Source: Neptunicoccus cionae (lineage in GTDB: Bacteria > Pseudomonadota > Alphaproteobacteria > Rhodobacterales > Rhodobacteraceae). From it: a stretch of DNA of 64,000 nt. A program made the translations under genes and the position numbers. Below, piece by piece: positions 1-8,752 of this stretch; position 1 is the first letter of the stretch, and each line of letters opens with the position of its first letter. The stretch is taken from the NCBI RefSeq assembly GCF_002860325.1, contig NZ_PKOJ01000005.1:124001-188000 (forward strand), written 5' to 3'. Under the pieces are notes generated by a model, which worked only from the letters and a program-made list of their open reading frames with translations, made no database searches and was not told the origin of the DNA.

Positions 1-973
1 TGCAACCGCGCAAACAGAATTGTCATTTAATATCTTTTTCCCGCAAACGCATTTTGCGTGGTCGGTGTTCCAAGCGTGGTCGGACGATGTCGCTAAGGCA
101 ACCGATGGCGAGGTAAAGATCACATTCCCCGCACAATCCGTATCCCCGCCCCCCGGCGTGATGGATGCGGTGCGCAATGGTGTGGCTGATGGCGGTTTTA
201 TTTTCAACGGTTTCATCGGCAAGGCCGCGCCAGCAACGCTGCTCAGCCAGATGCCATGGATGCACAAGGGCGATAGTGCTGCCATGTCTGAAATGATGTG
301 GGAAAACTATCAGGAACATTTTGCAGAACACGAAACCCTGCGCGGTGTGAAGCTGGTGTCCATGTTCAACCTTGGGCCGGCTTACCTGTGCAGCGTAAGC
401 GACACGCCGATCACCTCGCTCGAAGAGCTGAGCTCCCGCCGGATCTGGGCGCTGCCCGGTACAATCGCAAACATTCTTAAAGATATGGACCAGTCGATCG
501 TTGCCGGACCTGCTGTTCAGGTGCAGGAACTGACATCTCGCAATACGGTTGATGCCCATTTCGGGCTGACGATGGAAACGACCAACAGTTTCGGCGTGGC
601 ACCCTATACGAAATCCTGTGTAGACATTTCGCCGTCCATGCAATCCGCCAACTTTTCTATCTTCTTTAACGAACGCAAATGGGACCGCCTTTCGGATGAG
701 CACCGCGCTGCAATTACTGAACTTTCGGGTTCTCATCTGGCAAGACGTCTGGGCGTGGCAACTAATGAAGCCGAAGCAAAGGGCCGTGCAACGCTTGAAG
801 AACAAGGGGTGACGTTCACACCCGCAAATCCTGATCTTATGGCAGCGTTTGAGGCTTCAGCCGCAAAGATCTCTGGCGGATGGGCTGCAGAAGTCTCGGA
901 CAAATACGGCGTGGACGCTGCCGCGGTTGTCGAAGAGATGCGCAGCGAAGTTGACGCCGCTTCCGGAAGTTAA
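1..973 (+). CDS. dctP: TRAP transporter substrate-binding protein DctP, 5' partial
   Basis: Periplasmic solute receptor of a TRAP transporter, binding an organic acid-type ligand and handing it to the DctQM membrane pair. The reading frame is open to the first base of the window, where residues ATAQTEL look like the end of a signal peptide, so the true start lies upstream; about 323 residues are visible. The central part has the family's ligand-cleft pattern (SSRRIWALPG, then a VDAHFGLTMET stretch). It is followed by a stem-loop and then dctQ and dctM, the standard DctPQM order. The ligand cannot be read from sequence; the aldehyde dehydrogenase downstream hints at an alcohol, aldehyde or acid substrate. 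Confidence 0.9.
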   Translation, partial: ATAQTELSFNIFFPQTHFAWSVFQAWSDDVAKATDGEVKITFPAQSVSPPPGVMDAVRNGVADGGFIFNGFIGKAAPATLLSQMPWMHKGDSAAMSEMMWENYQEHFAEHETLRGVKLVSMFNLGPAYLCSVSDTPITSLEELSSRRIWALPGTIANILKDMDQSIVAGPAVQVQELTSRNTVDAHFGLTMETTNSFGVAPYTKSCVDISPSMQSANFSIFFNERKWDRLSDEHRAAITELSGSHLARRLGVATNEAEAKGRATLEEQGVTFTPANPDLMAAFEASAAKISGGWAAEVSDKYGVDAAAVVEEMRSEVDAASGS

Positions 974-984
974 ACCCGCACCAG

Positions 985-1014
985 AACAGGCGGACCAGAA
1001 CCGGTCTGCCTGTT
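985..1014 (+). promoter_or_regulatory. Stem-loop between dctP and dctQ
   Basis: Inverted repeat AACAGGCGGACC / GGTCTGCCTGTT (985-996 and 1003-1014, 11 of 12 pairs, 6-nt loop) followed by a pyrimidine-rich TTCTTCT. It lies 11 bases after the dctP stop and 19 bases before dctQ. Such hairpins behind binding-protein genes usually stabilise the upstream mRNA or partly terminate transcription. Confidence 0.65.
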
Positions 1015-1033
1015 TCTTCTAAAAGGGGGGCTC

Positions 1034-1522
1034 ATGCTGTTTTTAAGAAAATTCACGGTGATTTTAGGGGCGCTCAGTCTGGTTGCGATGATCCTGATCA
1101 CCTGCACGGATATCGTAATGCGGTATATCTTTAACGATCCGATATTCGGCTCGGGCGAGATGATCCAGCTTCTGCTTGGCGTGGCAATTTTCGCAGGGAT
1201 GTTTGTTGTGACGCTTGATCGTGGACACGTCAATGTCTCGCTGTTCGAGCCCTTTTTACTCAGCCATTTTCGCACCGCCTATCGCGGGATTTTCGACGGG
1301 TTTTCATTGATCGGGGTGGTGTCCGTCACCGGTATCCTTTTGTGGAAGACATGGGATCTTTGGGAATATCCCGAAGAATCCATCGTGCTGCAAATACCGA
1401 TGATCCTTGTGGTCGGAACGATGGCCGCCTTGTCGTGCCTGTCGGTTTTGGGGGCGCTGTTTGCGATCCTGATTGAGAAACGCCAAACCCGCGCGCTCCC
1501 CTCTAAAGAGCAGGAAAACTAA
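1034..1522 (+). CDS. dctQ: TRAP transporter small permease DctQ
   Basis: Four-helix small membrane subunit of the TRAP transporter, 162 residues, the usual family length. Hydrophobic helices lie near residues 10-30, 48-68, 88-108 and 125-147; the segment with DIVMRYIFNDPIFGSGE after helix 1 is typical of DctQ. An AAAAGGGGGG ribosome site sits just before the ATG. It begins 60 bases after dctP and is separated from dctM by only one base, so it is translated in the same operon. It pairs with DctM as scaffold for the sodium-driven transport unit. Confidence 0.9.
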   Translation: MLFLRKFTVILGALSLVAMILITCTDIVMRYIFNDPIFGSGEMIQLLLGVAIFAGMFVVTLDRGHVNVSLFEPFLLSHFRTAYRGIFDGFSLIGVVSVTGILLWKTWDLWEYPEESIVLQIPMILVVGTMAALSCLSVLGALFAILIEKRQTRALPSKEQEN

Positions 1523-1523
1523 G

Positions 1524-2819
1524 ATGGAACTTGCACTTACCGGCTTTACCATACTTCTCATACTGGCCTTTATGGGTGTGCCACTGGCCTTCGCAACGCT
1601 CGCGGTCGGTTTTTTCGGGCTGATGTATCTGCGCGGGTTTGATGCTGCGGTTTCTGTCTCCGCCCAATGGATCGTAGAGACCGGAACCAATTACAACCTG
1701 TCAATCATTCCCCTGTTCGTCCTGATGGGGGCGTTCATCCACAGGTCCGGCATCAGCCGCGATTTGTTTGCGGCTTCCTATGCGTGGATGGGCCGGTTTC
1801 GCGGTGGTCTTGCCCTGTCCGGTGTGATGTCTTGTGCGGGTTTTGCGGCTGTTTGCGGGTCGTCTTTGGCCACAGCGGCCACGATGACACGGGTTGCCAT
1901 TCCCCCGATGCGGGAATTCAAATACAACGAAGGCTTTTCTGCCGGAACAATCGCTGCCGGAGGAACCTTGGGCATCATGATCCCGCCATCTGTACCGCTG
2001 GCCATCTACGGGATCGTGGCGGGGGAGGACATCGGCCTGTTGTTCATCGCGGGCATCCTGCCGGGCCTGTTGTTGATCGGCCTCTTTATGCTCGCCGTAC
2101 TGATCGTCACAGGGGTAAAACCCGAATTGGGCCCAAAGGGAGAGGCGATGAGCCTTCGGAAAACGCTGCGTGCGTCCTATTCCACCTGGCCTGTTATCAT
2201 GCTGTTCGGGGTGGTCCTCGGGGGAATCTACTCCGGTATTTTCACCCCCACGGAAGCTGCGGGCGTCGGCTGTGCCGGAGCGTTCCTGTTCGGTGTTGCA
2301 CGGGGGCATTTCATGGATCGCAAAAGTCTTTGGGGCGTGTTTGAAGAAACCGTTTCTACTTCTGCCTTGATTTTCGCCATTGTGTTCTCGGCGCTTATTC
2401 TGGCGCAGTTCGTGAACCTGACCGGGATGCCTTACGACCTTCAGGCACTGGTGCTGGGCTGGGGGCTCGGGCCGGTTGGGCTGGTGTTGATGATCTGCGG
2501 CATCTGCGTGCTGCTGGGTATGGTTTTTGAATCCATTGGCATCCTGTTGCTGATCATACCGGTGTTTCTGCCATCGCTCAGCGCGTTGGGGGTTGATCTG
2601 ATCTGGTTCGGAATTCTGGTGATCATTGTAATCGAGCTTGGGTTGATTTCCCCACCTATCGGCATGAACGTCTTCACGGTGAAATCTGTCGCACCGGAAA
2701 TCCCGCTTTCGGCCATCTTTCTCGGTGTGCTGCCCTATATTGTGGCCATGATCATCGGAGGTGTTCTGATCCTCTTCTTCCCGCAAATCGCAATCTGGTT
2801 ACCCGGCGCCATGCGCTAG
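1524..2819 (+). CDS. dctM: TRAP transporter large permease DctM
   Basis: Large membrane subunit (431 residues, about 12 helices) that carries the transport path and the sodium coupling. The sequence has the family's conserved GTLGIMIPPSVPLAIYG motif around residues 150-165, and a TPTEAAGVG motif in the second half. I chose the ATG at 1524, right after the dctQ stop and preceded by AGGAAAAC, over an in-frame start 17 codons upstream that would lie inside dctQ. It ends 94 bases before the aldehyde dehydrogenase, which is probably in the same transcript. Confidence 0.92.
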   Translation: MELALTGFTILLILAFMGVPLAFATLAVGFFGLMYLRGFDAAVSVSAQWIVETGTNYNLSIIPLFVLMGAFIHRSGISRDLFAASYAWMGRFRGGLALSGVMSCAGFAAVCGSSLATAATMTRVAIPPMREFKYNEGFSAGTIAAGGTLGIMIPPSVPLAIYGIVAGEDIGLLFIAGILPGLLLIGLFMLAVLIVTGVKPELGPKGEAMSLRKTLRASYSTWPVIMLFGVVLGGIYSGIFTPTEAAGVGCAGAFLFGVARGHFMDRKSLWGVFEETVSTSALIFAIVFSALILAQFVNLTGMPYDLQALVLGWGLGPVGLVLMICGICVLLGMVFESIGILLLIIPVFLPSLSALGVDLIWFGILVIIVIELGLISPPIGMNVFTVKSVAPEIPLSAIFLGVLPYIVAMIIGGVLILFFPQIAIWLPGAMR

Positions 2820-2872
2820 GACCATTTGAGAACTGATCATCCCCCAAACCAAGATGCCGAGGAGAAGCCAGC

Positions 2873-2917
2873 GTGCTGAAATCCTTTGCCAAAAACAGTC
2901 CGGAGTTGCAGCCATGA
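2873..2917 (+). other. Possible 14-codon leader ORF upstream of aldehyde dehydrogenase
   Basis: A GTG-started frame of 14 codons (MLKSFAKNSPELQP) has a good ribosome site (GAGGAGAAGCC) and its TGA overlaps the ATG of the aldehyde dehydrogenase as ATGA. It could couple translation between the two, or be the remnant of a larger gene. No known leader peptide is recognised, and chance cannot be excluded. Confidence 0.2.
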
Positions 2918-4389
2918 GCGCAGGTATAGAAACGCAGTTGTTTATCAATGGCCGGTCCGTTCCGGCCTCGGATCGCGGGACTTATGAAATCTTTAACCCT
3001 GCACGCCCGACAGAGTTGGTGGGGCGTGCTGCTGCCGGAACGCCTGATGATGTGGAAGCCGCTGTTACCGCTGCGCATCGGGCCTTTCCCGATTGGGCCG
3101 CGCTCAGCTATGAGGAGCGCGGCGAAATGCTGCTCAAGGTTGCGGCGGCAATCACGCAGGACATGGATGAGGTCGAAGACAGGGCACGTCTTTTCACCCG
3201 CGAGCATGGCAAGATCCTGCGCGAAACCCGTCTTGAAATCGGCCGTCTGGGGGAACGTTTTGTGCAATGTGCCGGCTATGCCGAGCGGCTGGAACAGGAT
3301 GAAATCATCCGCGCGGCCCCCAATGACACCATTATCACACGCCAGCCGCGCGGTGTTGCAGCACTTGTCGTTCCGTGGAACTGGCCGCTTGCGATTTTGG
3401 GGGCAAAACTGCCGCAGGCTTTAATGGCGGGGAACACCGTCGTGGTCAAACCTTCGGCCAATTCCGCGCTCGCCCCAGCGATGACGCTGCACCGGATCGC
3501 AGAAATGCTGCCCCCCGGTGTGGTGAATATCGTCACCGGATCGGCAAGCCGGATCGGGGATGCCCTGATCGGCCATCCTTTGGTGCGGTATGTGAATTTT
3601 ACCGGTTCCGTCGATGTCGGGCGACACGTAATGAAAGTTGCGTCCGAGAATATCACCCCAGTGACGCTGGAGCTTGGCGGGAACGATGCAGGTATCGTCT
3701 GTCACGACGTTGACCTGAGCGGTGACGCTTTTGAACGGTTATACCGTGCGGCCTTCATGTCTACGGGGCAGATTTGCTATGCCATGAAGCGCCTTTATGT
3801 GCATAAATCCCGCTTTGACGAAGTGGCCGACGGGCTTCGCGCAGTGGTTGATGCACAGGTGATTGGCGATGGGTTGCTGCCTGAAACCACAATGGGCCCG
3901 ATGAATAACCCCAAACAGTTAAAAACCGTCACCGATATGATCAAAGAGGCCCGTGCAGCAGGGCAGGATGTTCACGAACTGGGGCAGGTGCCCGATCAAG
4001 CCCTTTATGAGGAAGGCTTTTTCCAGCGTCCGGCTTTGATCTTTAACGCCGATCCCTCTTTGTCTGCGGTTCGCGAAGAACAATTCGGCCCCGTCCTACC
4101 CCTCATCCCGTTTGAAACCGAAGACGAGGCAATTGCCTTGGCAAATGACGATCCGTTCGGGTTGGCATCCTCAGTCTGGACGACAGACACAGACCGTGCA
4201 GTTGCGCTGGCCCGCCGGATCGAGGCTGGCTACAGTTTTGTGAATGCGCACGGCCCTTCGGCGATGGACAACAACGGCCCGTTTGGCGGCTTTAAAAAGT
4301 CCGGCATCGGTCGCAATTTCGGGTATGAAGGTGTCACCCAGTTTCAGGGATTACACTCCATCGCCGGAGGACCGGGCACTCTTGTCTAG
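2914..4389 (+). CDS. NAD(P)-dependent aldehyde dehydrogenase
   Basis: Oxidises an aldehyde to the acid with NAD(P) in the cytoplasm. The 491-residue protein has the complete ALDH set: N156 in the PWNWP motif, general base E253 in LELGGND, and nucleophile C288 in GQICYA, plus the C-terminal PFGGFKKSGIGR motif. Start chosen at the ATG preceded by CCGGAG; an in-frame upstream start would add 20 residues with no homology to the family. It follows the DctPQM genes on the same strand, so it may act on the imported compound or on a product of it. The exact substrate is not readable; succinate-semialdehyde/betaine-aldehyde-like clades are both possible. Confidence 0.9.
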   Translation: MSAGIETQLFINGRSVPASDRGTYEIFNPARPTELVGRAAAGTPDDVEAAVTAAHRAFPDWAALSYEERGEMLLKVAAAITQDMDEVEDRARLFTREHGKILRETRLEIGRLGERFVQCAGYAERLEQDEIIRAAPNDTIITRQPRGVAALVVPWNWPLAILGAKLPQALMAGNTVVVKPSANSALAPAMTLHRIAEMLPPGVVNIVTGSASRIGDALIGHPLVRYVNFTGSVDVGRHVMKVASENITPVTLELGGNDAGIVCHDVDLSGDAFERLYRAAFMSTGQICYAMKRLYVHKSRFDEVADGLRAVVDAQVIGDGLLPETTMGPMNNPKQLKTVTDMIKEARAAGQDVHELGQVPDQALYEEGFFQRPALIFNADPSLSAVREEQFGPVLPLIPFETEDEAIALANDDPFGLASSVWTTDTDRAVALARRIEAGYSFVNAHGPSAMDNNGPFGGFKKSGIGRNFGYEGVTQFQGLHSIAGGPGTLV

Positions 4390-4409
4390 GGTGCAACCCT
4401 TCGGCCCGC

Positions 4410-4610
4410 AGGATCCGCAACCACATGGCCACTACGGAGAGCGACCACAAGTTCACTATCAAAAACAATCTTCCGGAATGGAACGTCATTCCTACCCAGC
4501 CAAACCAAGTCAGAATTGGACTGGCGATATCACCTATGTGTGGACCCGTCAGGTTAGGCTAAGGTTCCTTGTTTTTCTTCACCGCATTTCCGGTCTCTCA
4601 AAAGACAGGT
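4410..4610 (+). pseudogene. Decayed IS3-family transposase fragment
   Basis: Two frames together spell the region just before and at the DDE core of IS3-type OrfB. From 4425 one frame reads MATTESDHKFTIKNN and continues to PTQPNQ; a shift near 4515 moves into another frame reading NWTGDITYVWTR and then a degenerate LRFLVFLHRISGLS. In intact members these join as PNQxWxxDITYxWTxEGWLYLAVxLDLFSR. No OrfA, terminal repeats or rest of OrfB are left. The piece fills the gap between the aldehyde dehydrogenase and the convergent nitrilase gene. Confidence 0.6.
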
Positions 4611-4671
4611 CGCACAAACGCGCACGTAGGGCAGCATCAAACCGTGGCTGGTCCACATCAAGAATATGTCG

Positions 4672-5484
4672 TTAATTCAATTGCCTCTCGTTCGCGAGAG
4701 AGGGGATCTTCTGACGGGTCGCCTTGACCAACGTCAAATCGATCTCCGACAGAACGAAACCGGGTTGATCACCGGCATCGGCCAGTACCTTCCCCCAGGG
4801 ATCAACGATCAGTGAGTGACCATACAGTTGGCTCCCGCCCGCGATCACGCCACATTGGGCTGGTGCAATCACGAAGGCACCGTTTTCGATCGCACGTGCC
4901 CTTTGTAATACGTGCCAATGCGCCTCTCCGGTGGGTTGGGTAAAGGCGGCGGGAGTAAATAGAAGGCTGGCGCCTGCTTTGGCCTGTTTTCGGAAGAGAT
5001 GTGGAAATCTGAGATCATAGCAGATCGACAGGCCGACAGTTTGCCCGCACAGACCTGCCGTCACCACCGTATCGCCCGGAGACATAACATCACTTTCGCA
5101 GTAGCGGTGACCGCCACCGAGATCGATATCAAACATGTGGATCTTGTCGTATCGCGCTGTGATCTCGCCATCGGTTCCGATCAACAGGCTACGATTGCGC
5201 AGACTATCGCCGTTGATGACGGCGACAGAGCCTACAAGGACGTCGACCTTGCGGGTTCGGGCAAAATTACGAAAGGCGCGGATCGCCGGGTGCTCGGTTT
5301 CCGGAAAGGCGACAGGCGCCAGTGCGCCGTCCTTGACGTCAAGGCCTGCGCAGAATTCAGGAAGTGCTATTACATCGGCACCTTTTTCGGCGGCCTGCTG
5401 CATCAGGCTAAGGTTGGTCTCTATGTCGGCCTGAACGTCGGGCGTTGCGGTCATCTGGATGCAGGCTACGGTAAAACGTGTCAT
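4672..5484 (-). CDS. Nitrilase-superfamily amidohydrolase (Nit2-like)
   Basis: Carbon-nitrogen hydrolase of about 270 residues, the size of Nit2/omega-amidase and deaminated-glutathione-amidase relatives. The catalytic triad is visible: E43 (ALPEF), K114 (YDKIHMFD) and C155 (ICYDLRFP). I chose the ATG at 5484 because the family starts near MTRFTVACIQM; a TTG at 5505 would add seven residues and overlap the upstream stop as TTGA, a possible coupled start. It is the last gene of the leftward TRAP 2 operon, 17 bases after the FAD dehydrogenase, suggesting that the imported compound carries an amide or that a ketoacid amide is formed. The substrate is not known. Confidence 0.88.
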   Translation of the reverse strand: MTRFTVACIQMTATPDVQADIETNLSLMQQAAEKGADVIALPEFCAGLDVKDGALAPVAFPETEHPAIRAFRNFARTRKVDVLVGSVAVINGDSLRNRSLLIGTDGEITARYDKIHMFDIDLGGGHRYCESDVMSPGDTVVTAGLCGQTVGLSICYDLRFPHLFRKQAKAGASLLFTPAAFTQPTGEAHWHVLQRARAIENGAFVIAPAQCGVIAGGSQLYGHSLIVDPWGKVLADAGDQPGFVLSEIDLTLVKATRQKIPSLANERQLN

Positions 5485-5501
5485 GGATCGGATACTTTCT
5501 T

Positions 5502-6887
5502 TCAAGTTGCGGACGACACCGGCGGCAGTAGCTTGCCGGGGTTCAGAATGTTTTTGGGATCAAGTGCTGTCTTGATGCGACGCATCATGCCGATCTCCTC
5601 CGGGCTTCGGGACAGGTGCAGCCATGCCAGCTTGTCGGTTCCGATGCCATGCTCGGCTGATATCGCACCGCTTCGGGCTCCGGCTGCGGTGAGTATCCGG
5701 GATTTCAGCGTGGTGGCATCTGCATCTGGCGCCCCGTCAAGGATCACAGCAAGATGCAGGTTGCCGTCACCGAGGTGACCAAAGCACATCATCTGCGATC
5801 CCGGCGCTAGCCGGGCAAGCGCGTCAATGCATTCATCGTGGAACGCCTGCATCTGTGCACGTGGTAGGCTGACGTCAAAGCCGATGATGTTGCGGTATTT
5901 TGTGCTGAGCGCCTCGTTAGCTTCGCGGATATCCCAGAGGGCTTGGGCCTGGGCTTCGGACTGCGACAGCACCGCATCTTCAATGACGCCGTTCTCCATC
6001 CACGGCACCAACGCAGTTAAAAGTGCCTCCTGAAGCGCCGCCTCGTCGGGGCCGGTGATTTCGACCAATAGTAACACGCCTTCGCCCGCTGCTATCGGTT
6101 CGGTCCCGGTGGTTTCGCATGCATAGGCGTAGTATGACGGCCACATGACTTCGAACGCATTAACGGGCACGCTGGTTTTTAGCATATCCAGCAGGCGGTG
6201 GGCAGCAGCAGTATCGGGCACCCGCAACAAGGCCACGGCGCGTGCGGGTTCGATCGGGACCAACCGCAGGTGGGCGCGAGTGATTATCCCCAGCGTGCCC
6301 TCGGAGCCTATGAAGATCTGGCGCAGGTCGTAACCGGTGTTGTTCTTCTTTAAAGGGTTCATCGACGTCACCACGGTGCCATCCGCGAGAACGGCCTCAA
6401 GGCCCAGCACCTGATCGCGCATCATACCGTAGCGGAGCACGTGCACGCCGCCGGCGTTGGTGGCGATCATGCCGCCGATCTCGCAAGAGCCGCGGGCGCC
6501 AAATTCTACCGGAAAGACCAGTCCCGCATCAGCAGCCGCCTGTTGCAGGGTTTCCAGCACGGTGCCGGCGCCCACCTCGGCGATACGGGCGTCGCGGTTG
6601 ATTTTCGGCGCGGGCGCGAGACGCGACAGGTTGATCACCACACAATCGGCTGACGGCATGGCGCCACCTACAAGCCCGGTCAGCCCGCCTTGCGGAACCA
6701 CTGGTATTCCTGCATCGTTGCACATCCGCAGAAGAGTCGCCACGTCTTCGGTGCTGCGTGGGAGCGCCACGGCCAATGGCTGTACGGGCTCGCGTGCAGT
6801 CCAGTCCCGGTGGAATCTGGTGTCGGACCTGGCGCCGGGCCAGACGACGTCGGCCCCGAGGGTTTCGATAAGCCTGTTAACGATCAT
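5502..6887 (-). CDS. FAD-linked D-2-hydroxyacid dehydrogenase (GlcD/D2HGDH family)
   Basis: Flavoprotein of the vanillyl-alcohol-oxidase fold, oxidising a D-2-hydroxyacid to the 2-oxoacid. Over 461 residues it has the FAD-binding PQGGLTGLVGG and GSCEIGGMIATNAGG motifs in the first third, and HLGDGNLH plus EHGIG in the C-terminal cap, all typical of D-lactate, glycolate and 2-hydroxyglutarate dehydrogenases. The ATG at 6887 overlaps the dctM stop as ATGA; longer in-frame extensions run inside dctM and are not real. Sitting directly after TRAP 2, it probably oxidises the imported hydroxyacid. Confidence 0.9.
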   Translation of the reverse strand: MIVNRLIETLGADVVWPGARSDTRFHRDWTAREPVQPLAVALPRSTEDVATLLRMCNDAGIPVVPQGGLTGLVGGAMPSADCVVINLSRLAPAPKINRDARIAEVGAGTVLETLQQAAADAGLVFPVEFGARGSCEIGGMIATNAGGVHVLRYGMMRDQVLGLEAVLADGTVVTSMNPLKKNNTGYDLRQIFIGSEGTLGIITRAHLRLVPIEPARAVALLRVPDTAAAHRLLDMLKTSVPVNAFEVMWPSYYAYACETTGTEPIAAGEGVLLLVEITGPDEAALQEALLTALVPWMENGVIEDAVLSQSEAQAQALWDIREANEALSTKYRNIIGFDVSLPRAQMQAFHDECIDALARLAPGSQMMCFGHLGDGNLHLAVILDGAPDADATTLKSRILTAAGARSGAISAEHGIGTDKLAWLHLSRSPEEIGMMRRIKTALDPKNILNPGKLLPPVSSAT

Positions 6888-8173
6888 CGGCTTGCTCCTG
6901 TGAAGAAATCGAGAGGGGCGGTCACCAGAATTGGGAAGGCAACAAGCAGCACAAGGATCAGAACCTCGGCCGTCAAGAAGGGCAGGACCCCTGTGATGAC
7001 CTTGTTCATGCGTGTGCCCGATACCCCGGCAACCACGTTGAGGACATTGCCCACCGGCGGTGTCAGAAGCCCAAGGGCACCGGCCATAATGAAGACTACG
7101 CCGAAGTAGATAAGGTCGACGCCGGCTGCCTGGCACAGGGGGATCACGATGGGCATCATGATCAGCATCAACGGGGTAAAATCGAGAACCATGCCAAGCA
7201 CCAAAGTCAACAGCACAAGAAAGCCAACCAGCAAAACTGGAGAGTCTATAAAGGGCTGTGCGAGGGCAATAACCGTGGCCGGCAGGCTTGCGGTGGTGAT
7301 CAACCAGGCGCTGACTCCGGAAGCCCCGATCAGAAAGAGTACCGAGGCACTGACCAGCGCGGCACGGGACAGGCAGCCGTAGACGCCATTCCAATCAAGA
7401 TCGCCGTAGACGAACATGCCAACCACGAAGGCCACCATGCAGGCTACAACCGCGGCTTCTGTCGGGGTGAAGATACCCGCGCGCAAGCCGCCAATGATTA
7501 CCACCGGCAGCAGTAGCGCCGGGATGCCCTTGACCAGCGCGCGAAGTCGACCGGTGCTATCGACGCGGGGAAAGACTTGATAGTCGCCTCCGCCGCAGAC
7601 CAGCCGCCAGGCGAGGATCAGTGAAACCGCCATCAGTAAGCCTGGCACTACGCCTGCAAGAAACATCTTGGTGATCGAAACGTTGGCCACCGCGCCATAG
7701 ACGACAAAAGCTATTGACGGCGGTATGATCGGCGCGATGACACCACCAGCAGCCAGAAGGCCGACGCTCTGGCCTTCCGGGTAGCCGGCCTTGCGCATCA
7801 TCGGCATCAGGATCGCGGCCAGCGCCGCACTGTCTGCAATCGCCGAACCCGAGAGCGAGGCGAGGATCAGCGCGGCGAAGATGCCGACATAGCCTAATCC
7901 GCCCTTGAGGTGACCGAAAAAGGCCAATGCCACGTCGATGATACGCTTGGACAAGCCGCCTTTGTTCATCAGCTCACCAGCAAGAATGAAAAAGGGAATT
8001 GCCAGAAGCAGAAAGTTGTCCACCCCGAGAATCATGTTCTGAGACACGATCTGCGGATTGAAAAAATCGATATGCAGCATTAGCGCGACACCGACCAGCA
8101 CAAGCACATAGGCGATGGGCAGCCCGATCACAACGCCGAGCAGCAGCGTTCCCAGAAAGATTGAAATCAGCAT
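6884..8173 (-). CDS. dctM: TRAP transporter large permease DctM (system 2)
   Basis: About 429 residues with some twelve hydrophobic segments, beginning MLISIFLGTLLLGVV; transport-path subunit of the second TRAP system. Conserved parts are GGVIAPIIPPSIAFVVYG and FTPTEAAVVAC. The chosen ATG has a GAGGAAAACCC ribosome site that overlaps the dctQ stop codon region, so dctQ and dctM are closely linked. The end overlaps the start of the FAD-linked dehydrogenase by four bases. Confidence 0.92.
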   Translation of the reverse strand: MLISIFLGTLLLGVVIGLPIAYVLVLVGVALMLHIDFFNPQIVSQNMILGVDNFLLLAIPFFILAGELMNKGGLSKRIIDVALAFFGHLKGGLGYVGIFAALILASLSGSAIADSAALAAILMPMMRKAGYPEGQSVGLLAAGGVIAPIIPPSIAFVVYGAVANVSITKMFLAGVVPGLLMAVSLILAWRLVCGGGDYQVFPRVDSTGRLRALVKGIPALLLPVVIIGGLRAGIFTPTEAAVVACMVAFVVGMFVYGDLDWNGVYGCLSRAALVSASVLFLIGASGVSAWLITTASLPATVIALAQPFIDSPVLLVGFLVLLTLVLGMVLDFTPLMLIMMPIVIPLCQAAGVDLIYFGVVFIMAGALGLLTPPVGNVLNVVAGVSGTRMNKVITGVLPFLTAEVLILVLLVAFPILVTAPLDFFTGASR

Positions 8174-8183
8174 TGGGTTTTCC

Positions 8184-8693
8184 TCAGTGGAGTTCCGGAT
8201 TTTCGGAAGTGATCCCGAAATACGCATCAGTGGTCATTGTGCCACGTAGCAGCGCGATAGCACGACAAGCGGTGATCACGGCAAAGGCACAGGCCGCAAA
8301 GACCCCGGGTGCAAACACGACGGCGAGTGGCAGGCCTGAAACCGGAAGGTAATCGGTTAGGCTGAATTTCAGTTGCTGCCAGGCGCCCAAACACAGCAGC
8401 ACATCACAGAAAATCATCAGCGCGGCCCCGATAACTGCAAGTACTTTGGCTGAAGTCTGAGGGAGGCGCTCCACCGCCATGGTCATCATGATGTGCTGGC
8501 CACGTGCCAGCACAACGATGGCGGCTAGAAACACAAGCCAAACCAGCAGGATGCGCGAGATTTCTTCGGTCATCACAAAGCCGGAATTGAAGCCGAAGCG
8601 CATGACAACGTTGATAAAAACCCCGACGACCAGCACGCCGAGAATGACCGCGCTGATGGTATGGATCAGCGGGATTGGGGTAAGACGGGACAT
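8184..8693 (-). CDS. dctQ: TRAP transporter small permease DctQ (system 2)
   Basis: 169-residue membrane protein with four helices, the second TRAP system's small permease. The N-terminal NVVMRFGFNSGFVMTEEISR stretch (NxxMRxxF...EEISR) is the family signature. The ATG has a GGAGGTTCTC ribosome site. It follows the binding-protein gene after a 59-base gap occupied by a perfect stem-loop and is followed by dctM 10 bases on. Confidence 0.9.
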   Translation of the reverse strand: MSRLTPIPLIHTISAVILGVLVVGVFINVVMRFGFNSGFVMTEEISRILLVWLVFLAAIVVLARGQHIMMTMAVERLPQTSAKVLAVIGAALMIFCDVLLCLGAWQQLKFSLTDYLPVSGLPLAVVFAPGVFAACAFAVITACRAIALLRGTMTTDAYFGITSENPELH

Positions 8694-8714
8694 GAGAACC
8701 TCCGATGATACGTT

Positions 8715-8738
8715 CGGCGCGGCGAAGCCGCCGCGCCG
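8715..8738 (-). promoter_or_regulatory. Perfect stem-loop between dctP and dctQ (system 2)
   Basis: CGGCGCGGCG (8715-8724) pairs perfectly with CGCCGCGCCG (8729-8738) around a four-base loop. It lies in the short gap behind the binding-protein gene and has no T-run, so an mRNA-stabilising or processing role is likelier than full termination. Confidence 0.65.
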
Positions 8739-8752
8739 GGCTGGGCAGCCGT

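Noticed and set aside
23-805. 260-codon leftward frame over dctP
   Set aside because: Shadow of the binding-protein gene; no domain and no ribosome site.
1701-2786. Long open frame antisense to dctM
   Set aside because: Very rich in Gln, His, Arg and Asp, the typical antisense pattern of a hydrophobic membrane protein gene; no family recognised.
6887-7394. N-terminal extension of the FAD-linked dehydrogenase into dctM
   Set aside because: The extension is an out-of-frame reading of dctM; the family start fits the ATG at 6887 with an ATGA overlap.
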